A stretch of 64,000 nucleotides of DNA from Mesorhabditis belari (lineage: Eukaryota > Nematoda > Chromadorea > Rhabditida > Rhabditidae): the NCBI GenBank assembly GCA_958450365.1, contig CAUEEP010000438.1:124001-188000 (forward strand), in the 5' to 3' direction. Of the stretch, positions 23,221 to 33,931 are shown piece by piece; positions within the stretch are counted from its first letter, which is position 1; each line of letters starts with the position of its first letter. The notes beneath the pieces are model-generated. The model worked only from the letters and a program-made list of their open reading frames with translations. It had not been told where the DNA came from and did no database searches. A program made the translations under genes and the position numbers.

Positions 23221-23665
23221 TATGAACGTTTGTTTAAGAGTAAAGTAGACTTCGCGACACTCCTATAGGATGGGGTTCTATTAGAGTATTTATGGCACGC
23301 ATTTTGCTGTATTCGTATTTTGTACCTGCGTATTATTTTATCCAATAAATCTGAACACTGCTGTTATTCGTTTGCGTTTGAACAAAAGTTTGCGGTTGTC
23401 TTGCCCAAGGCTCTTTGATCTTTACTTTTAACTCTGGTTGACTTTGGGCAATACTGATAGGCTTGATGCTGATGTATTAGTATTCTCGCTTAAAGCTTGA
23501 CTTCTTTGTCCTGAGATATTCAGCTAGCCTGGTGGAATCTGGAATAGCTATATCGTGCTTGCCTTGTGTCCCTAACTTGACTGATTCAGCTTTATTGTTT
23601 TGTCTAGGTGCTTTATGCGGTTCAGTGTTTGCCTTTTGTTTCACCTTCCCATCATTTTTTCAAAA

Positions 23666-23830
23666 ATGCAATTATTTGAGTCGCTCGACTGCATTTTGTG
23701 TCAGGAACCGTGTAGGTGTGGACTTTTTTATTGCCAGATTAAGTTTAGCAACCCTATTGGCTAAAGTGTTTGTTTTTAGTTGCACGAGTCGCCAATCAAC
23801 TTCGATGATCGCGAATTTTGCTTTGCGATT
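23666..23830 (+). pseudogene. relic of RING first exons
   Basis: Exon 23666-23711 (MQLFESLDCILCQEP, 46 nt, same length and phase as 19593-19638) is followed by an acceptor at 23779 and FARVANQLR, then a TGA. This is the same exon pair as upstream of the TRIM-like gene, ended early. Confidence 0.65.
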
Positions 23831-25422
23831 TGGCAATGTGCCAAAATATTATTATTTTATATTCCACAAATAGGGAATCTAAATGATTCGCCAAAAAGAA
23901 ATGTTTTAGCTGGGTTTTTGCGAGGTTTACATTGCACAACCTAAATTTGAGTTATAATTTACTTTTAATTTTAAATTAATTTTAAAACCATTTCAAAGCC
24001 ATTTCAAAATCCAGAACTTTTAAACTATGTTCCAGCTTCCAATCGCGAAAAAGAATGGTTGTGGCGGGGTTGAGTATTGTTGCGAGAGCAGTTTGTTGTT
24101 GATCATATACGAATCGATGCGATGAAGAGCCAAGATCACTCAAAAAACCGAAAAGATCCAAGAAAATTTGGGGTAAATATTGAAGCTTTGTAAAAATTGA
24201 ATAAAGCTTTTGTTTCTACATATTTGAAAAGCTAGAGAGCAAACCTTGGTAGTTTAACGCTTCAGCCAAATATTGGTTGTTTGCCCGATTATCTCAAAAA
24301 AACAACAAGAGCCTATTGAAATTCCAAGTTGGTTTGATTTGAATTGCTGAAGATTCTGAATAAGAAGACCTTCAACAGTATACAAGCTTGTAATTTTTTT
24401 GAAGAATTTTACCATTTAAAGATCTTGACTCTATCCGGTCCGTTAAAATAGATTGGTTGCTTTAATCTATCAAGAAAAAACGAACAAAAACGAATTGATT
24501 CACACCTTGTTTTTAAAATTTATTGGAGTGGGCTAGATTTTCTTTTACCATTTTGATTATTTCTTTGCTTACTTTCAATTCCAAAAGCCAAATATCGTAA
24601 GGAGCCTCAAAATTAGCAGAGGTGAGATTGCAACGAGAATGCCGGATGACTTTTTTTTTGACGAGCAACAATGGGTTCGGTCCCCTCCGAGAAAATTAGT
24701 TTTGCTTTTCTTTTCAAAATGGATTTTAACTGTTGGAAAGTCAATTTCGTTAGTTTTCTACTATCTATAAAAGGGAAGAGACGCCCGTCTGTCCAAATAA
24801 CATTATGCGCCACATTGTCTACAATAAAGTCCTCGAATAAACTATGGAAAAATTAACCCATGAGCCCCAGTCACAGATCTTTAATCTGGGTCATGGGGGG
24901 AGAGTGTTCCTAGACCTCAGCGTGGTCCTCCCTGGAGATTCCCATATTTGGGATAAGCTAACTATAGGAATTGGTTTAAAATAACTTGGATAAATGAAAT
25001 AAATGGATCGCTGACTACGTTCAGCCCCAACTGTCCAGCGGCGTTAGCCAAAAAGATTCCTGTTTACAAAGCCAATATGATTATCGATTGACACGACAAC
25101 AAGGATTATAAATTTACGTGAGACCTCAACCAGCAGCAGTTTAAACTGCTGGCACTTAATAATGGGGCATACCTTGAATAAATTTGTTTTGCAACTCTCG
25201 ATAATTGCTTAGATAACATGGTTGTTTAAAAAGGTTTTTTGAAAATCTGCAAAAAGTCGTACTTTCAAGCTAAACAGTGCAAATTACAAAAATTTCTTTT
25301 TCTTCAGCTAATTCCAATGTGCAGAAGTGCCAATTTTGAAGAAAATAAATTGCTCTTTAAAAACAAATTGCTCTTTAAAAATGCACAATATGAAAAATTG
25401 ACGAACTTTCGCATATTGAGTA
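23831..25422. other. intergenic, no gene recognised
   Basis: A hydrophilic minus frame at 24813-24613 (starting MAHNVIWTDGRLFPF) could be a transposon fragment, but I cannot name it. About 24856-24902 is a short inverted repeat (CCCATGAGCCCCAG ... CTGGGTCATGGG). The duplication AATTGCTCTTTAAAAACA occurs twice at 25340-25380. Confidence 0.4.
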
Positions 25423-28191
25423 ATGGATGAAGAGCCTTTTCTTTATAATATATATGAAAATATTCTAGCAGTTATATTTGCACCCTTTAATTTACTTGCA
25501 CTTTACTGTATTCTTGTCAAATCGCCGCCGGAAATGAGAGAATATCGCTCACATCTTGTTGTCTATCAGGTAAGAACGAACTGAGCGTTGAACGGACAAA
25601 AACTAACTGCAAATTGTCGTTTTTGAAATGCGTCAAGTGCATTGCTCTAGTCAATGTCAAAAAAATCCACGAAATGCACTCAAACTACACTCAAAGTTGC
25701 ATTTGGGGAGGCCAGATTGCTCAATGAAGCTTGAAATGGATTGTGGGACCTTTTTATACGCGAGGCCCGAGGCGCAAGGCAATCTAGCTTTGAGCTCAAA
25801 TATCTTGGTGTTGGGCTGTTCAATTTAAATAGTTTTTGTACCAATCGACAGAAAAAGACTTGGCGAATCCAATAATACCAAGAATATTAAAATTGAACAG
25901 CCCAACACCAAGATATTTGAGCTCAAAGTTAGATTGCCAATGGCAGAAGGGGTGGGGCGTGGATCAAATGTCCGTTAATCTTTGAAATGGCTCAAAAATG
26001 TAGAATAGTTGAAACAAAAAGTGCTTTAACAAAAAATGCTTTGATTACAACAACTGATAGAATTGTAATCAAGAAATTTAGAGCAAATATATTGCCAAAT
26101 ATATTTGAAAGCTAAATTTTAGGTTCTAACCCTGTCTCTTGATGTGTTGGTTGTTTTGGCAAGGGCCGAATTACACTTCCCTTCGCTTTCCGGGCGTATC
26201 CATGGCATCTGGGATTCAGTTTTTGACTTTGGTGCTAAACAGGCATTGGTGAGTTCAACAATCCTGTCGCCAGCTCTTTGATGAAATTGTTGTCTTGAAA
26301 TCTCACTTGTCCACAAGAAGGCGCGCATTTTTGTGGTGAACTCCTTGACATAAACGCACACCTTCTGGGGCACAAATAAGAATCATTTTCTCTGTTCAGA
26401 GCATCGGTGCTTTTCTCGTGGCTGCCATTTGCGGTTCAGTGAGCACTTTGTTATTTTTCAAATGGCAAAGTCTTCAACAAAATGACAGCTTTTGGAAGTT
26501 AAATACAAAACAAAATTCAACAAAAATGTTAAGTGTTTAGATTCTCAAAATGCGGATATGTTTGCTATATGCTTCTCATGCTCGGTTTCTTACCTGGACT
26601 TTTCTTTTTTCTGTTTGAATTTGCGCCATTAGAAAAGGGATCACAGAGTCAATTTCTTTGGGAGGGGATTGTGGTTGGTGAAGTCGCAATTGATTAGGAT
26701 TTCTAAGATTTGGAAGCTAGGTTGGACAATGCCAAACTTTGGCCACCAACGTCTGACTGAAAGCTGGCCTGGGCCTGGCTTCTGGGCGCCTAGGGACTTT
26801 TTAAAGGCTCAGATCAGGAAAGGCCTAATCCTGGCCTGATCTAGGCTCAAAAACTTACTTTCGAAGAACCATGCCGTAAGCTAGAACTACCTCAACTCTG
26901 GATGGTACTTCTGTGAGCTGAAGCCAGGCTAACCAAGTTCAAAACCAAAATTACCCTAGTTCTTAAAAGTTAATCCAATGAAGTTCTTTGTAACAAATTC
27001 AGAAATATCCAAAGTTTACTTATCTTTCAACAATGCCTAACATTTATTCAAGTGCAAATGTACCGATCTATCCACCCTATCTCAACTTTTCAACTATTCA
27101 CGTAGTTATTTGTAGCCTCTTTGTTTGTACGATATCCTGGGCGTGCACGGTGAGTGCTTCTCTGTTTCTCTGTTGTTTCTCCGTTAATTGGCAAAATTTA
27201 GGGCATAACTTTCATCATTGGATGTGACAGTCTAATCTCCACGGCCGCGCTTCATGCAAGTGAAAAAACGAAACGAATGCAACGGAAATATTTTCAGTCA
27301 CTTTGTATTCAAGTGAGATGACAAATTAAGCTAGAAATAGAATCTTGGCCTGGTTTCTGGCCTGTCTGACATTACTACTAGCCTGGCCTGGCCTTGAACT
27401 CGACTACTAGTTTGATCACTAAAGTAGTCAGAAGACCTGAGCTTTGCTTTTGGACTGGTTTGCTAAAGCCCCTAGATCCAACCAGACCATGAACCTAGTT
27501 ACTTGCTTGGGCTAGTCCAGTCTGGCAGTCTGGCTAGGATCCTAATCCTAGTAGAATAAAAAAGTTTGAACATTCAAGACAAGGCTTACTCAAAGTTTGC
27601 CGAAAGAAGCCTGAGTTGCTGTTGAACACCCAGTCAACGCGTTTAAAAGACCGTACAAACCAGAAGCTAGGTCTTCAGCCTTACTTGAGTTGGCACAGCC
27701 TTCAAAACTGACCTAAGCTGGCCTTTGGGCAGCCAGAAGTCAGAATTGGCCTCGCTTAGACTCGCTTCAGCTTGTCTTGTATTTGGACATCTAGAAATCA
27801 GAGCTTGATTGCTTGATACAATACCAAATACCGTTTTCTGTCAACATGTTCTCCTTTTAGCTATCGATTCCGCTAATATCTCACTCATTGCCCTGGTTCT
27901 ACTATGCCGCAATTATTGCCACTAGTCAAGACTTCATTAATCAGTGTAAGTTAGCTAAATGGCTTCAAAAATAAAACAACTTTAGCTTTGAACAATTTCT
28001 TTTTCTCGATAATGAGCTCTCATGGAACGGTTTCATCGATTTCTTTGCTCACTTTAACTCATCCGTATCGAGTATTCGTTTTGAGCCAACTACGGAAAAT
28101 CCCCTTTCTAAAATTCTGCCTTGCCCAGAAGCAAAAACTTCATATCGCTGTGGCTTCTGCGACTTTGGAGAACACTCGAGAAGTGCCATAA
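25423..28191 (+). CDS. Srh-family serpentine chemoreceptor
   Basis: Eight exons in phase: 25423-25569, 26123-26248, 26400-26497, 26541-26673, 27003-27149, 27202-27312, 27861-27945, 27986-28191, giving 350 residues, the usual length. Srh marks in order: LLALYCILVKSPPEMREY after helix 1, FPSLSGRIHGIWDS, LFFKWQSL, KYPKFTYLS...IYPPYLNFS before helix 5, EKTKRMQRKYFQSLCIQ between helices 6 and 7, then SSHGTVSSISLL with PYRVFVLSQL at the C-terminus. These are putative odorant or pheromone GPCRs of nematode sensory cilia. The ligand is unknown. The fourth donor is GTTGGT rather than the nearby GTGAAG. It is chosen because it keeps phase and is matched in the paralogue at 5415-9721. Intron 1 contains MITE family A copy 3. 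Confidence 0.9.
25741..25971. mobile_element. MITE family A, copy 3 (palindromic core)
   Basis: Same outer arms as copies 1 and 2. Here the core is itself inverted: AAATATCTTGGTGTTGGGCT and AGCCCAACACCAAGATATTT flank a short loop, so nearly the whole element folds on itself. Confidence 0.78.
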
Positions 28192-28353
28192 AAGAAACAT
28201 TTTGTTTGAGCTTCTTTTCTGTTTGCTCATGAATTTATTCATCTACAGAATACAGACGTTGAATCTGTGACTTGTTTAGAGACATCTAGCAGCAGTATGT
28301 CAAAGCATATTGCAGTTAGTATTGCATTTATTCGGTAAACAAGAGAAAACTCA

Positions 28354-28865
28354 TCAATTGACATTTGTTGGAAAGTTCAAATAATATCTATCACTGTTCC
28401 CTTTTTCACCGAGCAGCCCATACAAATCCAAGCAGATTTTTTCGAAATTTGGACCATCTTTTGCCTCAAATTCCCAACATGACTCGGCTAGGGCTTTTCT
28501 GGAAATTTCAATTTTCTTTTTAAACTTAAACTCTTCACATTTCTTTTGGCCTTTCATCGGGAAGCACCAGTCGATATCCGTATTTCAGATGTTTATACAC
28601 ATCCAAATTGTCAATGGAAACGAATGGAGAATTGCCGAAAGTGTACAATTCGAAAAGGAACACTCCATAAGACCATCTAAATGAGAAATGGGGCATAAAC
28701 CGGAAATATTTTGTGCTTACACATCAGTTTTCTTGCTGAAAACGAAAGTTTTGATTGCCTCGGGTGACATCCATTTGATAGGAAGAATCACTGTTCATGT
28801 GTTTGAACAGATGAAGCCTTTTGATATGTATAAAAGAGTGTCATTTCGTCGACATAAGCCAAGAT
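28354..28865 (-). pseudogene. receptor tyrosine kinase C-lobe fragment with in-frame stop
   Basis: Exons 28865-28721, 28676-28539 and 28498-28354 join in phase. They start inside the DFG motif (read DLGLCRRN), then LPIKWMSPEAI (P+1 loop and APE-type SPE), DVWSYGVFLFELYTFG, YGYRLVLPDERP and ESCWEFEAKDGPNFEKIC (the CW...RP block) and finish at a TGA. That is a complete tyrosine-kinase C-lobe in the right order. A TGA interrupts the activation segment at 28797-28795 between CSNT and TVILPIKW, and no N-lobe or HRDLAARN exon is visible in the next ~430 bases upstream (28866-29290). The APE motif and helix F are kept, which argues for recent loss or an unrecognised tiny intron. Confidence 0.75.
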
Positions 28866-30721
28866 CTAAAAAGAATTTCAAAATCTAGTGAAGAGAAAAC
28901 CTACGAAATTCAATGTGTCTGACTAGGGAAAGGCATGAACTCAAGTTGAGCTTTTGTCTGGACATTCACTGCACTTCATAGGGTATGAGGAATCAAAATG
29001 TAATACGCCAATGTAGAAGAGTTCAAAGAGAAAAGGCTGTTAAAGTTCGTAAATGTCTGAAACAAGCATTTTCCAACAAGATTAGCGTGTCAACAACTAT
29101 TGCTCAGAAAAGACGGCCAAGCGATTATGCCAGTGAATCTCAAAGGATTCAATGATAGCCTTTTGATCAACACGATTCATTTGAAAGTGAATTACGAATT
29201 TTAGAGCTGAAACAGTGTTATGAAAACTTTATGAGGCTGATGAAATTGTTTTCATAACAAGTCTCAAATTCAAAGTTCAAATTAGTAGACCTAATAAAAT
29301 GAATAGCTCCAATCGATTGCCCGATCGCGAAAACCCCCGGGTACAAATTTACAGCCAAATATCTTCTTTTTTGCCATCAACAAAGCAAAATAGAAAACCC
29401 AATGTAAATGACAGGCGAAGTGTTCTTTTGCTCGCAATCTGGTACATCTCCCTGGTTTCAAAGGCTTCTCTTTTGAAGCCGTAAAAGGGAAGGAGTGGTG
29501 AGCGACTGAGTCGGCTTCGCTTTTTTTCCGCATCACTATGCACAGCCTTTTAGAACCAATTTTTACCTTAAATTTGCTTGTGTTTTTTCGAATCTCTGCA
29601 TCTCTGTAAACCAAAAATAGCTGAAACACTCGAGGGAAATTTAGTGAAAATCGGTCCTTTTATGGTTTCAAGAAAAAGCACTTGTACTTCTGATAAAAAA
29701 GCTGCAATGTGCGTTGGTTTAAGTGAAGCTGACTATGAGATACAGCTTTTCTTCACTACAGTGAATTCTTGTAGCATTGACAAATACAGCATCGACAAGT
29801 CATTCAACTAGTACGCCAAAGGACATTGAAATAACTCCTAAATCGGGTTCTAGCTTATTCTCTTGGGTACTTTTCCTTGTTTTCCTTATTCCTTTTCCTT
29901 TTCCTTTTCCTTTTCCTGCTCGTCGTTATTTCAATCGATGTTGATTTTTAATGATTACTCCAATAAAAGCTTTTCAAAATGTATCTCTTTTCGTTAGTCC
30001 TAAAATGACAAACGCAACGCTAAAATAACGCTAACCAAATTGATTAAATGAAAACAGAAATTGCAATCAAAAGCCTGCTTGATTGTAAAAAAAGCTGTTG
30101 ACAAACGAGTTATCGTTTATTGGGGTGAGCCGTTGAAAAGTCGTCGTATTACTGTCGAGATTGACGACAACGCCTGGAAATCTTGAACTTGCGATTTTTC
30201 GACTTTGGCTTCATCGATTGCTAAATCTAGCAAAATCCGAGTAGACATGTACTGGTCTAGCCCAAAATCACACTTTTGGGTTTTGATTTTTGAAACAAAA
30301 AAACAAAAAATCTCCGTTTCATCTTTGTTTCTTGATAATTTTTTGCCAATTTCCTTGAAAAATGACAAGGCAGCGTTATGACTCGTACCGCGTTATGACT
30401 CCTTTCCACGTTGCAGAGCTTGCAGAAACAAGAGGAGGAGAGTATCGCAAGTTCAATAAGCTCTGCAACGTGGAATGAAGAGCTTATCACTCATAAGGCT
30501 AGATCAGCGCTGATAACGTCGTGGATGACAAAGACTTCGAAAAGAATTCTCACATCAGTTTTCTTTTTAGTATAGCTTCAAAGTGCCAATTTCGATTTCA
30601 AGTTTAAACCAAAAGTAGAGTAGTTGTTGTTGTTTTCTAAATGCACGTTGTTTCTTTTAGCATCCTTTTTTCTTGCAAAATGTGTTGTGTTAAGCTATCT
30701 CTATCATTTTTAAAATTGCAG
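28866..30721. other. intergenic; repeats and a hairpin
   Basis: 29297-29372 matches 1573-1655. 29890-29930 is a (CCTTTT)n tract. A perfect 18-bp hairpin lies at 30398-30476. Short frames here have no recognisable domains. Confidence 0.45.
30398..30476. repeat. hairpin with perfect 18-bp stem
   Basis: TTCCACGTTGCAGAGCTT and AAGCTCTGCAACGTGGAA are exact inverted copies separated by about 43 nt. It has the size of a microRNA precursor, but the perfect pairing is more like a small transposon relic or hairpin-siRNA source. Confidence 0.7.
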
Positions 30722-32735
30722 ATGGTTAATATTTACGAAGAGTGGAAAAGAAAAGCCGATTCTTCTCCCGTCAAGATTGTCAACCTGGTTTATCAAAGAA
30801 TTGTAAGTCAGTGTATCTACTATATTATAATTTTGAAAAATTGTCTGTCGGTTTGTGTTAGGTGTCTGTTACCACGATTTCGCTTCACCAGTTGCGTTTT
30901 GCAAAGGATAAAGCATTGAACTAAGGGTAATCGGGGGCGTGAAAGAGGGGGAAGTGGTCAGATTTTTAAAATTTCTACGCTTTTTGATATCAAATATGCA
31001 AATTTCTGAAAATGAAAGAACCGATCGGAGTTTTGGCAAGAATGGGGGAAAGGAGAGCTTTCGTATGCAAATTTCCAAATGGTGATTTTTAAGGTTATTG
31101 CTAATTTTAGCCGTGTAGCGGATGTTCAGCGTAGCTGGTATTTTATAATAGTAAAACATAAACATACTTTAGTCTGAACAGCCAAAAAAACGGAGTTGGA
31201 CGCCGACTTATGAAGGGGAATTGATCGGAATGCCTAGTGTATGGTTTTCTGTGCGCACGGCAGAGGATGAAGAAGAGGATGAAGAAGATGAAATTTCGAG
31301 TAGCTTAGCTTTAGCAAAAAAAAATTTTGCTCAAAATAACTATAACTTGTTTTATTTCAAAAACTCTGAAAAGATTGCCAAGAAGCCAGCAGTATATGAG
31401 GTTTTAATAATAGTGACCATTGATGCTGAACAAAAAGCTGTTTTTGATGATCTTGGAGAAAATTTTGTGCAACTTAACTCCAAGGAGAACCCTTTCTTTT
31501 TTCTTTTTAAAGACAAATGGCACACATGTTCAAAAATTTGCTCTTATCAATGCAAAGTAAAACTTGCTTTTTTGCAAGACCTAGAACTTCCTGGTTTTGG
31601 TTGGGATCGATCAATCGAAGTAGAAAACGAAGAAAAACGTTCCAAACTTGCAAAAATCCTTGTTAAACAATGGGTCAATTCTTTGTCGGATAATACATAT
31701 GAATCACCAAGGCCAACGAAGCCTATATCGGGTAGGTAAATGTATTTTCTCTTTGAAATTAACTTTTCAAATTTAACTTTATCAAATTAGAAAATTTTAG
31801 GTAAGAGTGGTGATCTGAAAACTCTTTTACTGGACAGCTTGAATTGGAAGGATAAATTCAAGGATTGGAAGAAAAAGGACTGCACCTGGGAAGACTACAT
31901 GGTTGAAACATCAGTGGCTCATCGAGTTTCAAAATTTGAAGTAAAAACTTTTTGAAATCTGCTAGCATAAAACTGATGTATTATTTCTCATTTTACATAG
32001 TTAAGCCAGCAGAACAAGTGACTAACTCTGTCAAATATGATTGTTTAGAAAATTGACAACGTTAAACGACCCGAGACTCCGAATCCGCATTGGGGACTTG
32101 TGTATGATGAAAACTACGATGGTGCCCTTGTTGGCTGTGTTGGAACTTTTTTTGGAACGACGCGTTATAAAAATTGTCTTCCTGACAAATTGCCGTATCC
32201 AATTGGTGGTATCTCGTCTCAAAAATACGATCGAATGACTATGGTGTTACCTTCAGAAGCTGTTAAACTATGGTATCAAAGAAAGCCCTATTACACAAAA
32301 CCCATGAACCAAGCCTTGTACACATACCAAGTCATTATAGTGTTGACAACGCAAGAAGAGGATGAGAAAATTTTTGAAAATCTCCCTGAATACTATGAAC
32401 CTTTGGAAGGAGTTAACCCGTTTATTTATAAAAATGGTAATAAATGGATGACAAATAACCTTCAGAAGTTCAGCTTTGGAGACATTCAAATTCAGTACAG
32501 TGTAAACTTGTTCGTTTTAAAAGGCCCGCCGAAAAGCTGGGTAGTTAAATGGTCAAAGGAGGGTGTTGAGAAAATGGAAAAGAAACTTGATACAAGCTTC
32601 GACATGAATGAAATGGCTAGAAAGACTATAGCTTTAAAAGTCTTAAAGCAATGGGCCGCTTACTTCAAGATGAGAACAGCCAAAAAGCGTGAAGAAGAAA
32701 TGACCGAGCGATTTGGAGCAATGAAAGCAACCTAA
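30722..32735 (+). CDS. protein with two PHYHIP C-terminal-like domains
   Basis: Exons 30722-30802, 31173-31731, 31801-31940 and 32049-32735 join in phase (488 residues). The ATG sits immediately behind TTGCAG, a likely trans-splice site. Two repeats share an order: W-rich lead (MVNIYEEWKRK / WKKKDCTWEDYM), the block TPTYEGELIGMPSVWF / NYDGALVGCVGTFFG, then YEVLIIVT...LGENFVQLNSKENPFFF versus YQVIIVLT...LPEYYEPLEGVNPFIY, and a W-containing strand. The LxxxxNPF block and overall order resemble the phytanoyl-CoA hydroxylase-interacting protein C-terminal domain found in many nematode proteins of unknown role. The family call is from memory of these motifs. There is no signal peptide, so it is presumably cytosolic. 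Confidence 0.7.
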
Positions 32736-33931
32736 ATTCAAAAGTAATGATGAAAGAACTTTGTGAACTTTTTGTTTTTATTTTTTGTTTTCCTTTTCTG
32801 CTTTTGAGTGAATAAAGTAATTTCTGGTGCAAGATTGTTACTTCATAACAGACCAAAGTTTATTCTGAACATTTAGTGGTGGTGGCATTTTGCAAATGAA
32901 ACGCGGATACGAAGCTGAAGTTGCAAAGTTTTAGCCTTTAGACGAGCAAGATTGATAGTTGCTCACCTAGAGTTTCGTTTTTATACTTGGACACGCGAGT
33001 CCTTATACGCTGATCGGGTAAACACCCTACCAATGAGCTACACCGGCACTGACAAAACAACCGCCAAACTTGTTTCTTGAGTTCTAAACACCAGATTCGA
33101 GTTCTGGAATCCCAATTCAGATCAGTAGAGTAGCAAAAGGTATGCCTTGATAGCTATCATAATCAATTCAAACAAGGGAAAGTAAAAATAAATGAAGAGC
33201 AAAAATTTTTCTTTCTCTTTTCATTAACTTCCAGCATTCAATGTTTGCATTTCCTCCATCATCCTTCATTGGTTGTTTGCTCTTGTTATCGGTTTCATTT
33301 GACAGTCTTTACTTACAATTAACTTTCAAAAATGTTCGAAATTGCAAAATATAAAGAATTCTTGCATTTTTCTTCTTTTTCTTATTTGGACCAATTCGTC
33401 TGTGAATGCCTATACACAAATGAATCCTGGGTTTACCACTAGTCCTGGCTCTTATGCTACTTAACAATAAAGACGTTTTGTTTCCGGAATTTGTCCTGCT
33501 AATTTTTCTTTCCCCTTCGTCAAATCTGTTATGTTTTATAGCGCGTTTTTAAAGTACTCTCTCCCCTCGTTCGTTTTCTCCTTTTTATATTGTTTGCCCA
33601 TAGCTCTTGTTTTAAATTCTAATACGGTTTTATTTTGTTTTCTTTTTGGCTCCTTCTACTCTATTGTTTTGAATCGTTTCATACATGACGTAGAAACTCA
33701 ACTTAACCAATTCCTTTTAACTAAAATGCAAATCTAAATAATCTGCCACGGCGCTATCTTCTTGTTACTTTGTCTTGGGTTTCGTGTCAAATTATTTTAG
33801 AAAAGGGTTGGTAAATCTAAAGGTGTTGGATAAGGGAGTTACTAACTATTCTTTTGAATTGTTTTCCTTTTTTGGATTTTTTTCAAACCGTTTAACAGTG
33901 TTCAAAAGAGTTTTCAAAGTCTTTCTTTTAA
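32736..33931. other. intergenic; tRNA-like relic and duplicated segment
   Basis: 33050-33125 matches 15915-15985. 33488-33690 matches 19430-19590 (see the duplicated upstream segment). No exon is recognised before the zinc-finger gene. Confidence 0.5.
32985..33050 (-). tRNA. degenerate tRNA-like relic
   Basis: The minus strand reads GCCGGTGTAGCTCATTGG with a perfect box A (TAGCTCATTGG), but the box B region (GGACTCGCGTGTCC) is degenerate. Probably a tRNA pseudogene. Confidence 0.35.

Larger units (their letters stand above)
21700..23287. mobile_element. outer inverted repeat enclosing the Tc1-like element
   Basis: AATAGAACCCCACCCTATAG (21701-21720) and CTATAGGATGGGGTTCTATT (about 23263-23282) are inverted copies with one mismatch, 1.5 kb apart on either side of the Tc1-like insertion. 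This suggests the transposon landed in a pre-existing palindromic element. Confidence 0.6.

Noticed and set aside
29890..29930. CCTTTT tract as a regulatory or CRISPR-like repeat
   Set aside because: It is a plain simple-sequence repeat with no spacers; CRISPR arrays are not expected in a nematode nucleus.
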